Source of the DNA: Clostridia bacterium | GTDB lineage: Bacteria > Bacillota > Clostridia > CAKSNL01 > HGM11501 | Assembly (NCBI GenBank): GCA_900766735.1 | Contig: CAAFWO010000046.1 | Coordinates: 1-64,000 of the forward strand | Direction: 5' to 3' | Length of the DNA: 64,000 nt | Shown here: piece after piece, positions 28,480-36,909 of the stretch | Numbering within the stretch: the stretch's first letter is position 1 | Layout: the number at the start of each line of letters is the position of its first letter | Made by a program: the position numbers and the translations under genes | Notes under the pieces: model-generated | Database searches by the model: none | What the model was told of the DNA's origin: nothing | What the model saw: the letters and a program-made list of their open reading frames with translations, nothing else

Positions 28480-29847
28480 TTATTTTTTGTTCTTTCTTCT
28501 GTCGTTCCACTTGTCCTTGTTCACCTGGCGCGCTCTTGCGATCGCAAGCGTGCTCTCGGGCACATCGTCCGTAATGGTCGAGCCTGCGGCGGTATATGCC
28601 CCGTCTGAAAGAGTGACGGGAGCGACAAGGTTTGAGTTACAGCCGACGAAAACGTCGTTTCCGATGGTCGTTCTGTATTTTTTAGCACCGTCATAGTTGA
28701 CAGTGACCGTTCCGCATCCGAAGTTGACGCGCTCGCCGACGTCGCTGTCGCCGACATAGGTAAGGTGCGAAACCTTCGTTCCGTCGCCGATGGCGGAATT
28801 TTTAAGCTCAACAAAGTCGCCGATACGGCAGTGGTTTCCGACCTTCGTGTCCGGCCTTAAGTATGCGAACGGGCCGACCGTCGTATTCTCGCCTACCGCA
28901 CAGTCGAGTCCGACAGATTTTACGACCTCTGTCCCGTCGCCTATTATGGTGTTTTTAAGCTTCGTATCGGGCCCGATCACGCAGTCTGCGCCGATCACGG
29001 TGTCACCCTCTAAAACAGTTCCGGGAAGCACAACGCTGTCGCGGCCGATCTTAACGCCGTCCTCAATATAAGTCCTTTCCGGGTCTATTATCGTGACGCC
29101 GGAATACATTAAGTCATAATTTATTCTCTTTCTTAAAACCGCGTCCGCCTTAGAGAGCGCGACTCTGTCGTTGACGCCCATTATCTCGTCGAAATCGGCG
29201 ATCTTGTAGCTTCCGACCTTTTTGCCCTTCGAAACAAGTATCTCCACCGTGTCGGTGAAATAATACTCACCGGAAACCTCGTTTTTCTCAATTTTCGGAA
29301 CGGAGGATAAAAGAGCGTCGCTTTTAAAGACGAACATTCCGGAATTTATCTCGGTTATCTTTTTCTCCTCGGGTGAGCAGTTTTTCTCCTCGACGATTTT
29401 TTTAACAAGCCCGTTTTCCTTTATGATGCGGCCGTATCCGGTCGGATCTTCGGCGTCCGCCGTTAAAACGAGCGCGTCAAGCCCTTTTTCGACCGTCTCG
29501 TTAAGAGCGCCTTTGATCGTCTCCGCCGTGATTATCGGCGTGTCGCCGCAAAGGATAACGGTATAGCCCGGCTCAACGAAGGGAAGCGCGGAGGAGACCG
29601 CGTCGCCCGTGCCGAGCATATTTTTCTGCTCGGCAAAAACCGTGCCCTCCCGTGCGATCTTTTCGATCTCTTCCTTGCCGTGGCCGACAACGGCGATGAT
29701 CTTTTCGGCACCGGCTTTCTTTGCCGCGTCGCTCACCCAGTTTATAAGTGCCTTTCCGCAAGCCTTGTGTGCCGGCTTCGGAAGGTTTGACTTCATTCTT
29801 GTTCCCATTCCTGCCGCTAAAATAATGGCGGTGAATTTATTCTCCAA
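28480..29847 (-). CDS. glmU: Bifunctional GlmU: glucosamine-1-phosphate acetyltransferase / UDP-GlcNAc pyrophosphorylase
   Basis: 455 residues with a TTG start at 29847 behind GGGAG. Makes UDP-GlcNAc for peptidoglycan. The N-terminal uridyltransferase (about 1-230) has LAAGMGTRMKSNLPKPAHK and CGDTPIIT; the C-terminal left-handed beta-helix acetyltransferase has repeated hexapeptides (GRDSVVLPGTV, GADCVIGPDT, VGENTTVGPFAYLRP) and the catalytic-type LTYVGDSDVGERVNFGCG. In relatives prs often sits between glmU and pth; it is absent here. Confidence 0.95.
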   Translation of the reverse strand: MENKFTAIILAAGMGTRMKSNLPKPAHKACGKALINWVSDAAKKAGAEKIIAVVGHGKEEIEKIAREGTVFAEQKNMLGTGDAVSSALPFVEPGYTVILCGDTPIITAETIKGALNETVEKGLDALVLTADAEDPTGYGRIIKENGLVKKIVEEKNCSPEEKKITEINSGMFVFKSDALLSSVPKIEKNEVSGEYYFTDTVEILVSKGKKVGSYKIADFDEIMGVNDRVALSKADAVLRKRINYDLMYSGVTIIDPERTYIEDGVKIGRDSVVLPGTVLEGDTVIGADCVIGPDTKLKNTIIGDGTEVVKSVGLDCAVGENTTVGPFAYLRPDTKVGNHCRIGDFVELKNSAIGDGTKVSHLTYVGDSDVGERVNFGCGTVTVNYDGAKKYRTTIGNDVFVGCNSNLVAPVTLSDGAYTAAGSTITDDVPESTLAIARARQVNKDKWNDRRKNKK

Positions 29848-29882
29848 ATAAAAAACTCCCTTTCTTTAGAATTTATATCCAT

Positions 29883-29911
29883 ATTATACAACTAAACAAA
29901 GAAAAAGGCAA
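29883..29911 (-). promoter_or_regulatory. Promoter of glmU
   Basis: TTGCCT (29906-29911), 17 bp, TATAAT (29883-29888) on the minus strand. The -35 box lies in the left arm of the spoVG terminator stem, so terminator and promoter share DNA. Confidence 0.6.
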
Positions 29912-29931
29912 ACATTTTTTTGTTTGCCTTT
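29904..29931 (-). terminator. Terminator after spoVG
   Basis: AAAGGCAAACA (29904-29914) pairs with TGTTTGCCTTT (29921-29931) across a 6-nt loop. On the minus strand it is followed by TTTTTC-type T-rich sequence. Confidence 0.8.
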
Positions 29932-29949
29932 CTTCTTTAACGGTATAAA

Positions 29950-30225
29950 TTATTCCTCTTTCGGCTCTTCCTTCAAAAACTCTTCATATCTTGCGATAAT
30001 AGCGTTCTGAAGTTCCTCTCTCATTTCCGAAGTGATCGGATGCACAATGTCCTTAAACTCGCCGGTAGGAGTCTTCCTGCTCGGCATCGCCACAAACATT
30101 TTTTCGTTTCCATCAATTATTTTTATGTCATGAACTACAAAAGCGTCGTCAAATGTAACAGAAACTACAGCCCTCATTTTTCCTTCCGTACTCGTTTTCC
30201 TTATCCTGATATCCGTAATTTTCAT
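29950..30225 (-). CDS. spoVG: Septation / RNA-binding regulator SpoVG
   Basis: 91 residues from the ATG at 30225. SpoVG proteins affect septation, sporulation or virulence depending on species and bind nucleic acid. The family core is clear: [57 protein letters not shown] and [10 protein letters not shown]. The upstream in-frame ATG at 30267 sits at or before the predicted transcription start, so it was rejected. It precedes glmU as in many Firmicutes and is divergent from murC. Confidence 0.94.
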   Translation of the reverse strand: MKITDIRIRKTSTEGKMRAVVSVTFDDAFVVHDIKIIDGNEKMFVAMPSRKTPTGEFKDIVHPITSEMREELQNAIIARYEEFLKEEPKEE

Positions 30226-30271
30226 GCTGCCTGATTCCACCCTTTCATTGAAACTTTCTCTTGACATTTTT

Positions 30272-30300
30272 ATTTTATCATTATTTCATAAATTTGTCAA
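30272..30300 (-). promoter_or_regulatory. Promoter of spoVG
   Basis: TTGACA (30295-30300), 17 bp, TAAAAT (30272-30277) on the minus strand; the predicted start near 30265 leaves a ~40-nt leader. It matches sigma-A, not the sigma-H pattern used for spoVG in Bacillus. Confidence 0.7.
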
Positions 30301-30391
30301 CATGAATTTATTTTTTTTATGTATTTTTTACGGTTTTTATGCCGATTTTTTAACTGATAAAATAATTTTAGGCTTCTTTTTTCAAAACATC

Positions 30392-30419
30392 TTGATATAA
30401 TTTATAAAAATGCTATAAT
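30392..30419 (+). promoter_or_regulatory. Promoter of murC
   Basis: TTGATA (30392-30397), 16 bp, TATAAT (30414-30419) on the plus strand, 39 bp before the murC start. The intervening 30301-30391 is AT-rich with no other feature seen. Confidence 0.65.
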
Positions 30420-30457
30420 ATATATTATCTTACTAAACCCGAAGGGAAGTTTTCATT

Positions 30458-31828
30458 TTGTCAATAGATTTTTCACGCATCAAAAAGGGCGGCCGCATTC
30501 ATTTTGTCGGGATCGGCGGAATCAGTATGAGCGCCCTTGCTTCAATATTAATAAAAAAGGGCTATGCCGTTTCCGGGTCGGACTTTAAAAAAAGCCCGCT
30601 CACGGACGCTTTGGTTGCCGATGGCGCAAAAATTTTCATCGGCCATAACGAAAAAAACGCCGAAGGAGCGGACGCACTCATTTATTCCGCCGCGATCGGG
30701 CCCGATAACCCCGAGAGGCGCTATGCCGATGAGCATAACATTCCCTCCGCCGAGCGGAGCGCGCTTCTGGGCGAGATCGAAAAGATGTATAAATACCCGA
30801 TCGACATATCCGGAACGCACGGCAAAACCAGCACGACGGGAATGCTCGCCCACATCTTTACGGCATCGGAATCTGACCCCACGGTTTTGATAGGCGGCGA
30901 GCTTTCGCTTATCGGAAGCAACAAGCGCGTCGGCTCGTCGGAATATTTCATTTCCGAGGCGTGCGAATATCACAGGAGCTTTTTGAATTTTCACCCCTAT
31001 ATCGGAATAATATTAGACGTTGAGGCCGATCATCTTGACTATTACAAGGATCTTGACGATATTAAGGGCGCGTTTTCGGACTTTGCGGACATCGTCTCAG
31101 GCAAGGTCATCGTAAACGCGGACGATAAAAACGCTATGGACGCCGTCAAACACACGAAGACTCCCGTCATCACCGTTTCAAGAAGATCTGAGAATGCGGA
31201 CTATTACGCCAAAGATATTACTCCCAATTCCTTCGGCGAGTATTCCTTTAAGGTCTATAAAAAGGGCGGGCTTCTTGCTCCCGTTTCGCTCTCCGTTCCG
31301 GGAATCCACCACGTGTCAAACGCGCTTTGCGCCTTTGCCGCGGCCTCTGAGCTCGGCCTTGACAGTGAAAAGATCGCTAAAGGTCTTCATTCCTTCACCG
31401 GAGTTAAAAGGAGGTTTGAGCTTAAGGCGGACAAAAACGGCATCAGAGTTTATGACGACTATGCCCACCACCCCACCGAGATCAAGGCGACGCTGGACGC
31501 ACTGGCTGCGATCAGCGCGAACGAAAAATACATCGTTTTTCAGCCACACACCTACACAAGAACGCTGACGCTGTTTGACGATTTTGTTTCCGTCTTAAAG
31601 GAAGCGCCCCACCTCGTGCTTTTGGACATTTATGCCGCGCGTGAGAAGGATTCCGGGCTCGTAAAAAGCGCCGATCTTGCCGCAAAGATTCCCGGCTCAT
31701 ATATGGCAAAGGATTTTGACGATGCGAAAAACTATCTTAAAAACCGCGTAAAGCCCGGCGACATTGTGATGACTGTCGGCGCGGGCGATGTTTATAAGGT
31801 CGGCGAGAAGCTTATAAAAGAGCTGTAA
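30458..31828 (+). CDS. murC: UDP-N-acetylmuramate--L-alanine ligase
   Basis: 456 residues with a TTG start at 30458 behind GAAGGGAAG. Adds L-Ala to UDP-MurNAc, the first peptide step of peptidoglycan synthesis. Rossmann-like N-terminus HFVGIGGISMSALASIL, ATP-binding SGTHGKTSTTGMLAH, the central SEACEYHRSFLNFHP and EADHLDYYKD, and C-terminal DDYAHHPTEIKATL and PHTYTRTL are all family-typical. It is divergent from spoVG and transcribed alone. Confidence 0.95.
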   Translation: MSIDFSRIKKGGRIHFVGIGGISMSALASILIKKGYAVSGSDFKKSPLTDALVADGAKIFIGHNEKNAEGADALIYSAAIGPDNPERRYADEHNIPSAERSALLGEIEKMYKYPIDISGTHGKTSTTGMLAHIFTASESDPTVLIGGELSLIGSNKRVGSSEYFISEACEYHRSFLNFHPYIGIILDVEADHLDYYKDLDDIKGAFSDFADIVSGKVIVNADDKNAMDAVKHTKTPVITVSRRSENADYYAKDITPNSFGEYSFKVYKKGGLLAPVSLSVPGIHHVSNALCAFAAASELGLDSEKIAKGLHSFTGVKRRFELKADKNGIRVYDDYAHHPTEIKATLDALAAISANEKYIVFQPHTYTRTLTLFDDFVSVLKEAPHLVLLDIYAAREKDSGLVKSADLAAKIPGSYMAKDFDDAKNYLKNRVKPGDIVMTVGAGDVYKVGEKLIKEL

Positions 31829-31830
31829 TA

Positions 31831-31864
31831 AAAAAGCGCTTAACCCTTAGGTTAAGCGCTTTTT
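31831..31864. terminator. Strong bidirectional terminator between murC and the EamA gene
   Basis: AAAAAGCGCTTAACC (31831-31845) pairs perfectly with GGTTAAGCGCTTTTT (31850-31864) around loop CTTA, giving T runs on both strands. Confidence 0.92.
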
Positions 31865-32710
31865 TTATGCCTTCTCTTTTGAGTCCGCCACGCTCCAGCC
31901 TGTAACGGCGGCGATGACGATTATTCCGCCGATGAGCGACATCACGCCCGGCGTCTCCCCATCAAATATCATGACCCAGACGGGGTTTAGCAAGGGCTCT
32001 ATCGCGCCGATGAGCGAGCAGGCAAAAGACGAGCATTTGCCGACCGCAAGGCAGAATAAAACATAGGGGATCCCGAGCTGGAATATGCCGAGCACGATCA
32101 TCAACAAAACGTCCTTTCCCGTGACGGCCGAGGGAAAAAACATAAACATCACGATCCCGAAAAGCGCCGTCAAAAGGTGGCCTATTAACATTCCCGTCAT
32201 CCTCTCGCTCCGGCTCACCTTTCCGTAGATCATATAGACAAAGGCAAGGCTTATCCCCGCGCCGACGGCGACGAGGTTGCCGAGCGTTTTTCCACCGGAC
32301 ACCGAGTCCGCGAAAAAGAGCGCCACGCCGAAAAGCGTCGCAAGGGCGACCGCCATATCGCGCGCCTTAAGCTTTTCTTTATATATGATCGCCGAGAAAA
32401 TGAGCAAAAATATCGGCTCGGTAAACTGGAGCACGATCGCGTTCGCCGCATAGGTCATCTTATTTGCCAAAACGAAGCAGATAAACGTCAGCGCCGTGAA
32501 AATGCTCCCGGCGAAAACGCGTTTATTCACCGTGAATCTGATTTTTGTAGCGAGCATAAACACCGCCATGCAAAGCGCGGCAAAAAAGCTCCTGATCCCG
32601 GCGATCATAAAAGGCCCGGCGCCGATAAGCTTTATCAATATTCCGCCCATGCTCCAAAGCGTTGCGCATACTACCATCTGAATTATTCCGACTGTGTTCT
32701 TTTTCATCAT
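31865..32710 (-). CDS. EamA/DMT family transporter
   Basis: 281 residues with about ten hydrophobic segments in two similar halves, as in EamA drug/metabolite transporters (FTEPIFLLIFSAIIYKEKL in the first half, GAIEPLLNPVWVMIFDGE in the second). The P-rich 'EP(I/L)L' motif before an acidic loop is typical. Substrate is unknown. Two adjacent ATGs (32710 and 32707) follow GGAG; the second has the better spacing. It overlaps apbE by 4 bp and is the last gene of the GH13 operon. Confidence 0.85.
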   Translation of the reverse strand: MMKKNTVGIIQMVVCATLWSMGGILIKLIGAGPFMIAGIRSFFAALCMAVFMLATKIRFTVNKRVFAGSIFTALTFICFVLANKMTYAANAIVLQFTEPIFLLIFSAIIYKEKLKARDMAVALATLFGVALFFADSVSGGKTLGNLVAVGAGISLAFVYMIYGKVSRSERMTGMLIGHLLTALFGIVMFMFFPSAVTGKDVLLMIVLGIFQLGIPYVLFCLAVGKCSSFACSLIGAIEPLLNPVWVMIFDGETPGVMSLIGGIIVIAAVTGWSVADSKEKA

Positions 32711-33645
32711 ATTATCTCCAATGTGTATTTACTGTCGTGGCTTTCTGTTTTTAGGTTTTCCGTCACTATCATTCTTCCGTCCGCCGTTATCAAAACGGCG
32801 CCGACCTCTTTGTGCTCTTTAAGATATTCCTTTGCCTTTTCCTCACCCATAACGAAAAACGCTGTCGAGAGCGAGTCTGACAAAAAGCCGCTCTCCGAAA
32901 CGGCCGTCGCGCTCACGATGCCGCTCTCGGCCGGATAGCCCGTCGCCGGGTCGATAATGTGAGAATAGCTTTTCCCGTTTTCGGTGAAATATCTTTCATA
33001 CCCTCCCGAGGTGGATAGGACCCTGTCGCGGCATTTGACAGTCGCCGCATAGCCCTCGCCTTCGGGATCTTTAACGGCGACGAGCGCCTCTTTGCCATAT
33101 ACCAGCACCGTTCCGCCGATGCTGAAAACGGCGCTTTTCACCTTTTCTTCTTTAAGTATTTTTTTCATATTGTCCGCCGCATAACCTTTTGCGACCGCAC
33201 CGAGGTCAATCTCGGGATGACTCTTGTCATACCCCGTTTTTTCAAGCGCCGCCTTTATCTCTTCATCCGCCGGCACTTTTTTCCCGTCCGTCGTGAAGCC
33301 CCAAAGCCTTGTAACGGGATAGAGCGTCACATCGAGCGCGCCGCCCGTCTCGCCCCCCACAGACTTTGACTCTTTTAATAATTCCTTAATTTCGTCCGTC
33401 ATCGCGCCGCCCGAATTATAAGAGGAAAGCGCGCCCGAGCCGTTGACGTTAAGCTCGGAGTCGAGCCTTTTCAATTCCGATATTGCCCTCGCCTTCGCCA
33501 CATTTGCGCCCTTGCCCCTTATGTTAAATTCAACATAAGTGTCAAACGCGAAAAGCGAGCCTGTCTCCTCCTTCACATTAAAAAGAGAAAAAAGTCCTGC
33601 CGCGACGACGGCAAAAAGAAGTGCCGAAATAACCGTGCGCTTCAA
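32707..33645 (-). CDS. apbE: FAD:protein FMN transferase (ApbE family)
   Basis: 312 residues. Covalently attaches FMN to Thr/Ser of target proteins outside the membrane. An uncleaved N-terminal membrane anchor (residues ~5-22; no lipobox Cys) is followed by the ApbE fold: LFAFDTYVEFNIRG, DLGAVAKGYAADN, SIGGTVLVYG, and the Mg-binding SHIIDPATGYPAESG. No flavinylated partner (RnfG, NqrC or FMN-binding-domain protein) is in the window. It sits between DUF218 and EamA genes. Confidence 0.9.
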   Translation of the reverse strand: MKRTVISALLFAVVAAGLFSLFNVKEETGSLFAFDTYVEFNIRGKGANVAKARAISELKRLDSELNVNGSGALSSYNSGGAMTDEIKELLKESKSVGGETGGALDVTLYPVTRLWGFTTDGKKVPADEEIKAALEKTGYDKSHPEIDLGAVAKGYAADNMKKILKEEKVKSAVFSIGGTVLVYGKEALVAVKDPEGEGYAATVKCRDRVLSTSGGYERYFTENGKSYSHIIDPATGYPAESGIVSATAVSESGFLSDSLSTAFFVMGEEKAKEYLKEHKEVGAVLITADGRMIVTENLKTESHDSKYTLEII

Positions 33646-33649
33646 AAGA

Positions 33650-34405
33650 TCACCTTCTCATAAAGTCATATATAAGGGCATAAGCCTCTCTTAAATAATA
33701 GGTCGGCTTCAGAAAATACGCCGTCGGCGCAGGAACAGAGTAGCTTTCGATCCCGAACCTTTTTGCGATCATATTCGCCCGTTTTTCGTGAAATTCGTTC
33801 GTGACGATGCCGATCTTTCCGCTTAATCCGTTTTTTGCTATAACCTCTTTTGAAAACTTTAAGTTTTCATATGTTGATGTTGACTTATCCTCAAGGAATA
33901 TCCTTTCTTTCGCGATGCCTCTTTCCGTTAAATAGTTATACATACATTCGGCCTCGCTGATCGCCTCGTCCGCTCCCTGTCCGCCGGAGACGACGCAGTA
34001 AGAATCCGGATTTTCGGACAAATACTCATATGCCGCGCCAAGCCTTTCGGAAAGCATCAGGCTCGGGCTCTCGCCCCTGACCTGACAGCCGAGAACGACT
34101 AATGTTAAGTCCCTCTCCTTTGTTTTTCCCGTGCCGGAGATGACCAAAGCAAGCGAGAACGCCAAAAGAAGGATAAACGCCGCCGCGGCAAACGAAACAA
34201 CTGAAAAAACGAGCGCGGATAACTTATTTTCATAAATTTTCTTTATAAAAAGGTTTATCTCCTTTGTTTTGCAAAGGTAGCATATCAGCGCTCCCGATGC
34301 CAAAATCTCCGTCAGATTGCCGATGTTTAATATTCCGGCGGCGGCAAACGGCGCCAGAAAGAAAACGAGTAAAACGGCCGATAAAGCCAAAAGCACCTTT
34401 TTCAT
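33650..34405 (-). CDS. DUF218/YdcF-SanA-like membrane protein
   Basis: 251 residues. Two or three N-terminal membrane segments (about 4-24, 28-45, 65-92) precede a DUF218 domain with VVLGCQVRGESPSLMLSERL, SYCVVSGGQGADEAISEA and the EDKSTSTYENLKFS motif. DUF218 proteins are linked to envelope integrity in E. coli (SanA, ElyC), but the reaction is not established. It overlaps the tautomerase gene by one base. Confidence 0.85.
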   Translation of the reverse strand: MKKVLLALSAVLLVFFLAPFAAAGILNIGNLTEILASGALICYLCKTKEINLFIKKIYENKLSALVFSVVSFAAAAFILLLAFSLALVISGTGKTKERDLTLVVLGCQVRGESPSLMLSERLGAAYEYLSENPDSYCVVSGGQGADEAISEAECMYNYLTERGIAKERIFLEDKSTSTYENLKFSKEVIAKNGLSGKIGIVTNEFHEKRANMIAKRFGIESYSVPAPTAYFLKPTYYLREAYALIYDFMRR

Positions 34406-34749
34406 CAGAAGTTTGCTCCGTTCCAGCCCCAGTTAAAGCACTCCTCGTATTTTATATATATCCTGTCCTTAGGAATCGAAAGAACGCTGTTATAGATCTC
34501 GGTCAGGCGCGCGGTCAGCGCGTCGTAATCCTCTTTTTTCACCGTCCCGAAGACCTTGACCTCGATAAACGCCGTGTCATATGAGTCATTGCCCGAAAAA
34601 TACATCTTCACGCTGTCCGAAAAAGCGAGCATCAAAAACTTCTCGCTCTTTCCGGGGATTAGGGCGATCGCCTCGCCCAAAAGGGTCTTAAGAGTTTCTC
34701 TCTTGTTGTCATCAATCCGGCATGTGACCGTTGTGTTTATAAATGGCAT
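34405..34749 (-). CDS. MIF-like tautomerase family protein
   Basis: 114 residues, the usual length of the macrophage-migration-inhibitory-factor/phenylpyruvate tautomerase family. Pro directly follows Met (MPFINT), so the catalytic N-terminal Pro would be exposed after Met removal. Family-like features are FLMLAFSDSVKMYFSGND, AFIEVKVFG, ILSIPKDRIYIKYEE (here VLSIPKDRIYI) and the C-terminal WGWNGANF. MIF homologues are known mainly from eukaryotes and scattered bacteria. The substrate is unknown. It lies between GH13 and DUF218 genes. Confidence 0.85.
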   Translation of the reverse strand: MPFINTTVTCRIDDNKRETLKTLLGEAIALIPGKSEKFLMLAFSDSVKMYFSGNDSYDTAFIEVKVFGTVKKEDYDALTARLTEIYNSVLSIPKDRIYIKYEECFNWGWNGANF

Positions 34750-34761
34750 AGTTTTTCTCCT

Positions 34762-36354
34762 TTATTTCTTTTTTCTTATGACCGCGCACTCATAGGGCAT
34801 ATATTTGCCGCACGGCTCGGTTCTGTTGTAATTTGAAAGGATGACCTCTCCGGCCGGCAGAAAGTCGACCGTCTGCTCCTCATCAAAGTTTGCGATGACG
34901 ATGAGCTCCTCATTTTCATCAAATCGCCTATAAGCGTATAAGCCGTTTCTCTCGCCCGTCATATCCTCATATCTTCCGTGGCGGACAGCGAATGAATCCT
35001 TCCTCAATTTCAAAAGCTTCTGATAGAATTTATAGACCGACTTTTCCGAGCTCATATCGCACTCTGCGTTGATCTCTTTATATCGGTTGAACTTGCCGAA
35101 CCACGGTTTTTCGCTTCCGAATCCGCAGTCCGCCTCGCCGTTCCACGGCATCGGGTGCCTTGCATGGTCGCGGCTCGCGATGTTGATGCCGCGCATCAGC
35201 TCGTCCTCAGGGATCTTATCTTTATTGGCATTGAAATAGTTCACCGTCTCGATGTCCTCAAAGTCGGAAATATCGTCCGACACGCTGTTCGTCACGCCGA
35301 TCTCCTCGCCCTGATAGATGAACGGAACGCCCTTTTGCAAAAAGAGCATAGTTGCCAGCATCGTCGCGGACTCATAGCGGAGCTCCTTATCGTTCGCGAA
35401 CTTTGAAACGCTTCTCGGCTGGTCGTGATTTTCGATAAAGAGCGTGTATAAAAGCTCGTTATCCTGCATCAGATTCTGCCACTTTATAAGGCAGTCACGG
35501 AGCGAATCGAGCGAAAACTCGTCCGGAATGAACTTATTGCCCTTCCATAAAAGGTGCTGGAAGTTAAACACCGCCGAAAGCTCGCCCCTCTCGCCGCCGA
35601 CAAGCATTCTGATGTTGTCGGCATTCGCGCCCCAGCACTCGCCGACAGTGAAAATGTTCTTAACCTTCTCTCTGCCGAAAAGGAGCTTTATGTATTCGTG
35701 AAGGCGCGGGCCGTTCCCGTTTTTGTTGTTATCAAAGTCCTTTGAGATCTGATCGAGCACGTCGCACCTGAATCCGTCGACCCCGAGGTCGACCCAGAAA
35801 TCAACGACCCTGACCATTTCCTCCCTCACCTTGGGGTTCTCCCAGTTTAAGTCCGGCTGGCCGACAGCATAGGAATGAAGGTAATATTCGCCCGTCAGTT
35901 CGTCATACTGCCATGCAGAGCCGCCGAAGCACGCCTGCCAGTCGTTTTTAGGCTCTTTTGCCCAATAGTAATAGTCGCGGTACGGGTTGTCTTTGGACTT
36001 TCTCGCCTCGCGAAACCACCTGTGCTCGGCCGAGGTGTGATTCGCGACGAAATCCATAATAAGCTTCATTCCGCGCTTATGCATCTCGCTTATCATTCTC
36101 TTCCAGTCGTCCATCGTTCCGAACTCGTCCATAATATCGGTATAGTCCGATATGTCATAGCCGCTGTCCTCGTTCGGGCTTTTGTAGCACGGCGAAAGCC
36201 AGATCGCGTTTATGCCGAGCTCTTTTAAATAGTCAAGCTTTTCGGTGATACCATTTAAATCGCCGATACCGTCGCCGTTTGAGTCCTTAAAGCTTCGGGG
36301 ATATATCTGATAGAATGTCCAGTCATAAAATTCTTTCTGTCTTTTAGTCAGCAT
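34762..36354 (-). CDS. GH13 alpha-glucosidase (oligo-1,6-glucosidase / alpha-glucosidase type)
   Basis: 530 residues from the ATG at 36354, eight bases after AAGGAG. Cleaves alpha-glucosidic bonds of short oligosaccharides in the cytoplasm (no signal peptide). The GH13 regions are intact: DFVANHTS, GFRCDVLDQIS (nucleophile Asp), FTVGECWGAN (acid/base Glu) and IENHDQPRS (transition-state Asp). An early YQIYPRSFKDSNGDGIGDLNG fits the GH13_31-like subfamily. Exact specificity (isomaltose, maltose, trehalose-6-P) cannot be fixed from sequence. It is the first gene of its operon with its own promoter. Confidence 0.92.
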   Translation of the reverse strand: MLTKRQKEFYDWTFYQIYPRSFKDSNGDGIGDLNGITEKLDYLKELGINAIWLSPCYKSPNEDSGYDISDYTDIMDEFGTMDDWKRMISEMHKRGMKLIMDFVANHTSAEHRWFREARKSKDNPYRDYYYWAKEPKNDWQACFGGSAWQYDELTGEYYLHSYAVGQPDLNWENPKVREEMVRVVDFWVDLGVDGFRCDVLDQISKDFDNNKNGNGPRLHEYIKLLFGREKVKNIFTVGECWGANADNIRMLVGGERGELSAVFNFQHLLWKGNKFIPDEFSLDSLRDCLIKWQNLMQDNELLYTLFIENHDQPRSVSKFANDKELRYESATMLATMLFLQKGVPFIYQGEEIGVTNSVSDDISDFEDIETVNYFNANKDKIPEDELMRGINIASRDHARHPMPWNGEADCGFGSEKPWFGKFNRYKEINAECDMSSEKSVYKFYQKLLKLRKDSFAVRHGRYEDMTGERNGLYAYRRFDENEELIVIANFDEEQTVDFLPAGEVILSNYNRTEPCGKYMPYECAVIRKKK

Positions 36355-36383
36355 CTTACTTCTCCTTAGCAATAATATATTTC

Positions 36384-36412
36384 AGTATATCATAAATCGC
36401 ACACCGTTTCAA
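36384..36412 (-). promoter_or_regulatory. Promoter of the GH13 operon
   Basis: TTGAAA (36407-36412), 17 bp, TATACT (36384-36389) on the minus strand. The -35 box overlaps the stop codon of the AraC remnant. Confidence 0.75.
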
Positions 36413-36780
36413 TATGAAAAACGCTGTTTTTTGTATTCGCGCGGCGACGATCCGACGGCTTTTTTAAACACGGCGGAAAAATAACCCGAATCCGAAAAGC
36501 CGACGGTATATGCGATTTCCGAAACGGTGAGGTCGGAGTTTTCGAGCAGCACCCTCGCGTTTTTTATTCTCACCAGGTTTATATAGTCGCGCAGAGGCAT
36601 ATTGACCTCGCGGTTAAACTCGCGGCTCATATATGCGCGGCTCACCGAAAGCGCCCTGCAAATGTCGCCCGAGGTGATGGGAAGCGCATAGTTTCCGTTG
36701 ATAAAATTGAGTCGGAGGATTCTTCCGGCACCAGTAGTAGCATATTGGTTTCGGACAATCACGGGCGAATAGTCTGCCAC
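36409..36780 (-). pseudogene. AraC family regulator, C-terminal HTH part only (5'-truncated)
   Basis: The complete AraC HTH region is present (SGDICRALSVSRAYMSREF; TVSEIAYTVGFSDSGYFSAVF; GSSPREYKKQ). In the same frame, 36781 to about 36875 still reads like the end of a sensor domain (RFQRNELYFFDIFADAVADYSP), but this stretch has no start codon and the frame closes at 36961. GTG 36780 is the only start available and has no clear ribosome-binding site. A full gene would need ~130 more N-terminal residues. The loss abuts a 236-bp inverted-repeat element. It probably once regulated the GH13 operon just downstream. Confidence 0.65.
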
Positions 36781-36909
36781 AGCGTCGGCAAAAATGTCAA
36801 AAAAATAAAGTTCGTTCCGCTGAAAACGAACGGCGCGCCCGAATTTCGCCTTTTCTCGTTTGAGTTGAAATAAAAAATATGAATCAGAAAAAAAAGAGCC
36901 TAAAGTCGA

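Noticed and set aside
29950..30267. SpoVG starting at ATG 30267
   Set aside because: The predicted transcription start (~30265) would exclude it, and family proteins begin at [10 protein letters not shown] (30225).
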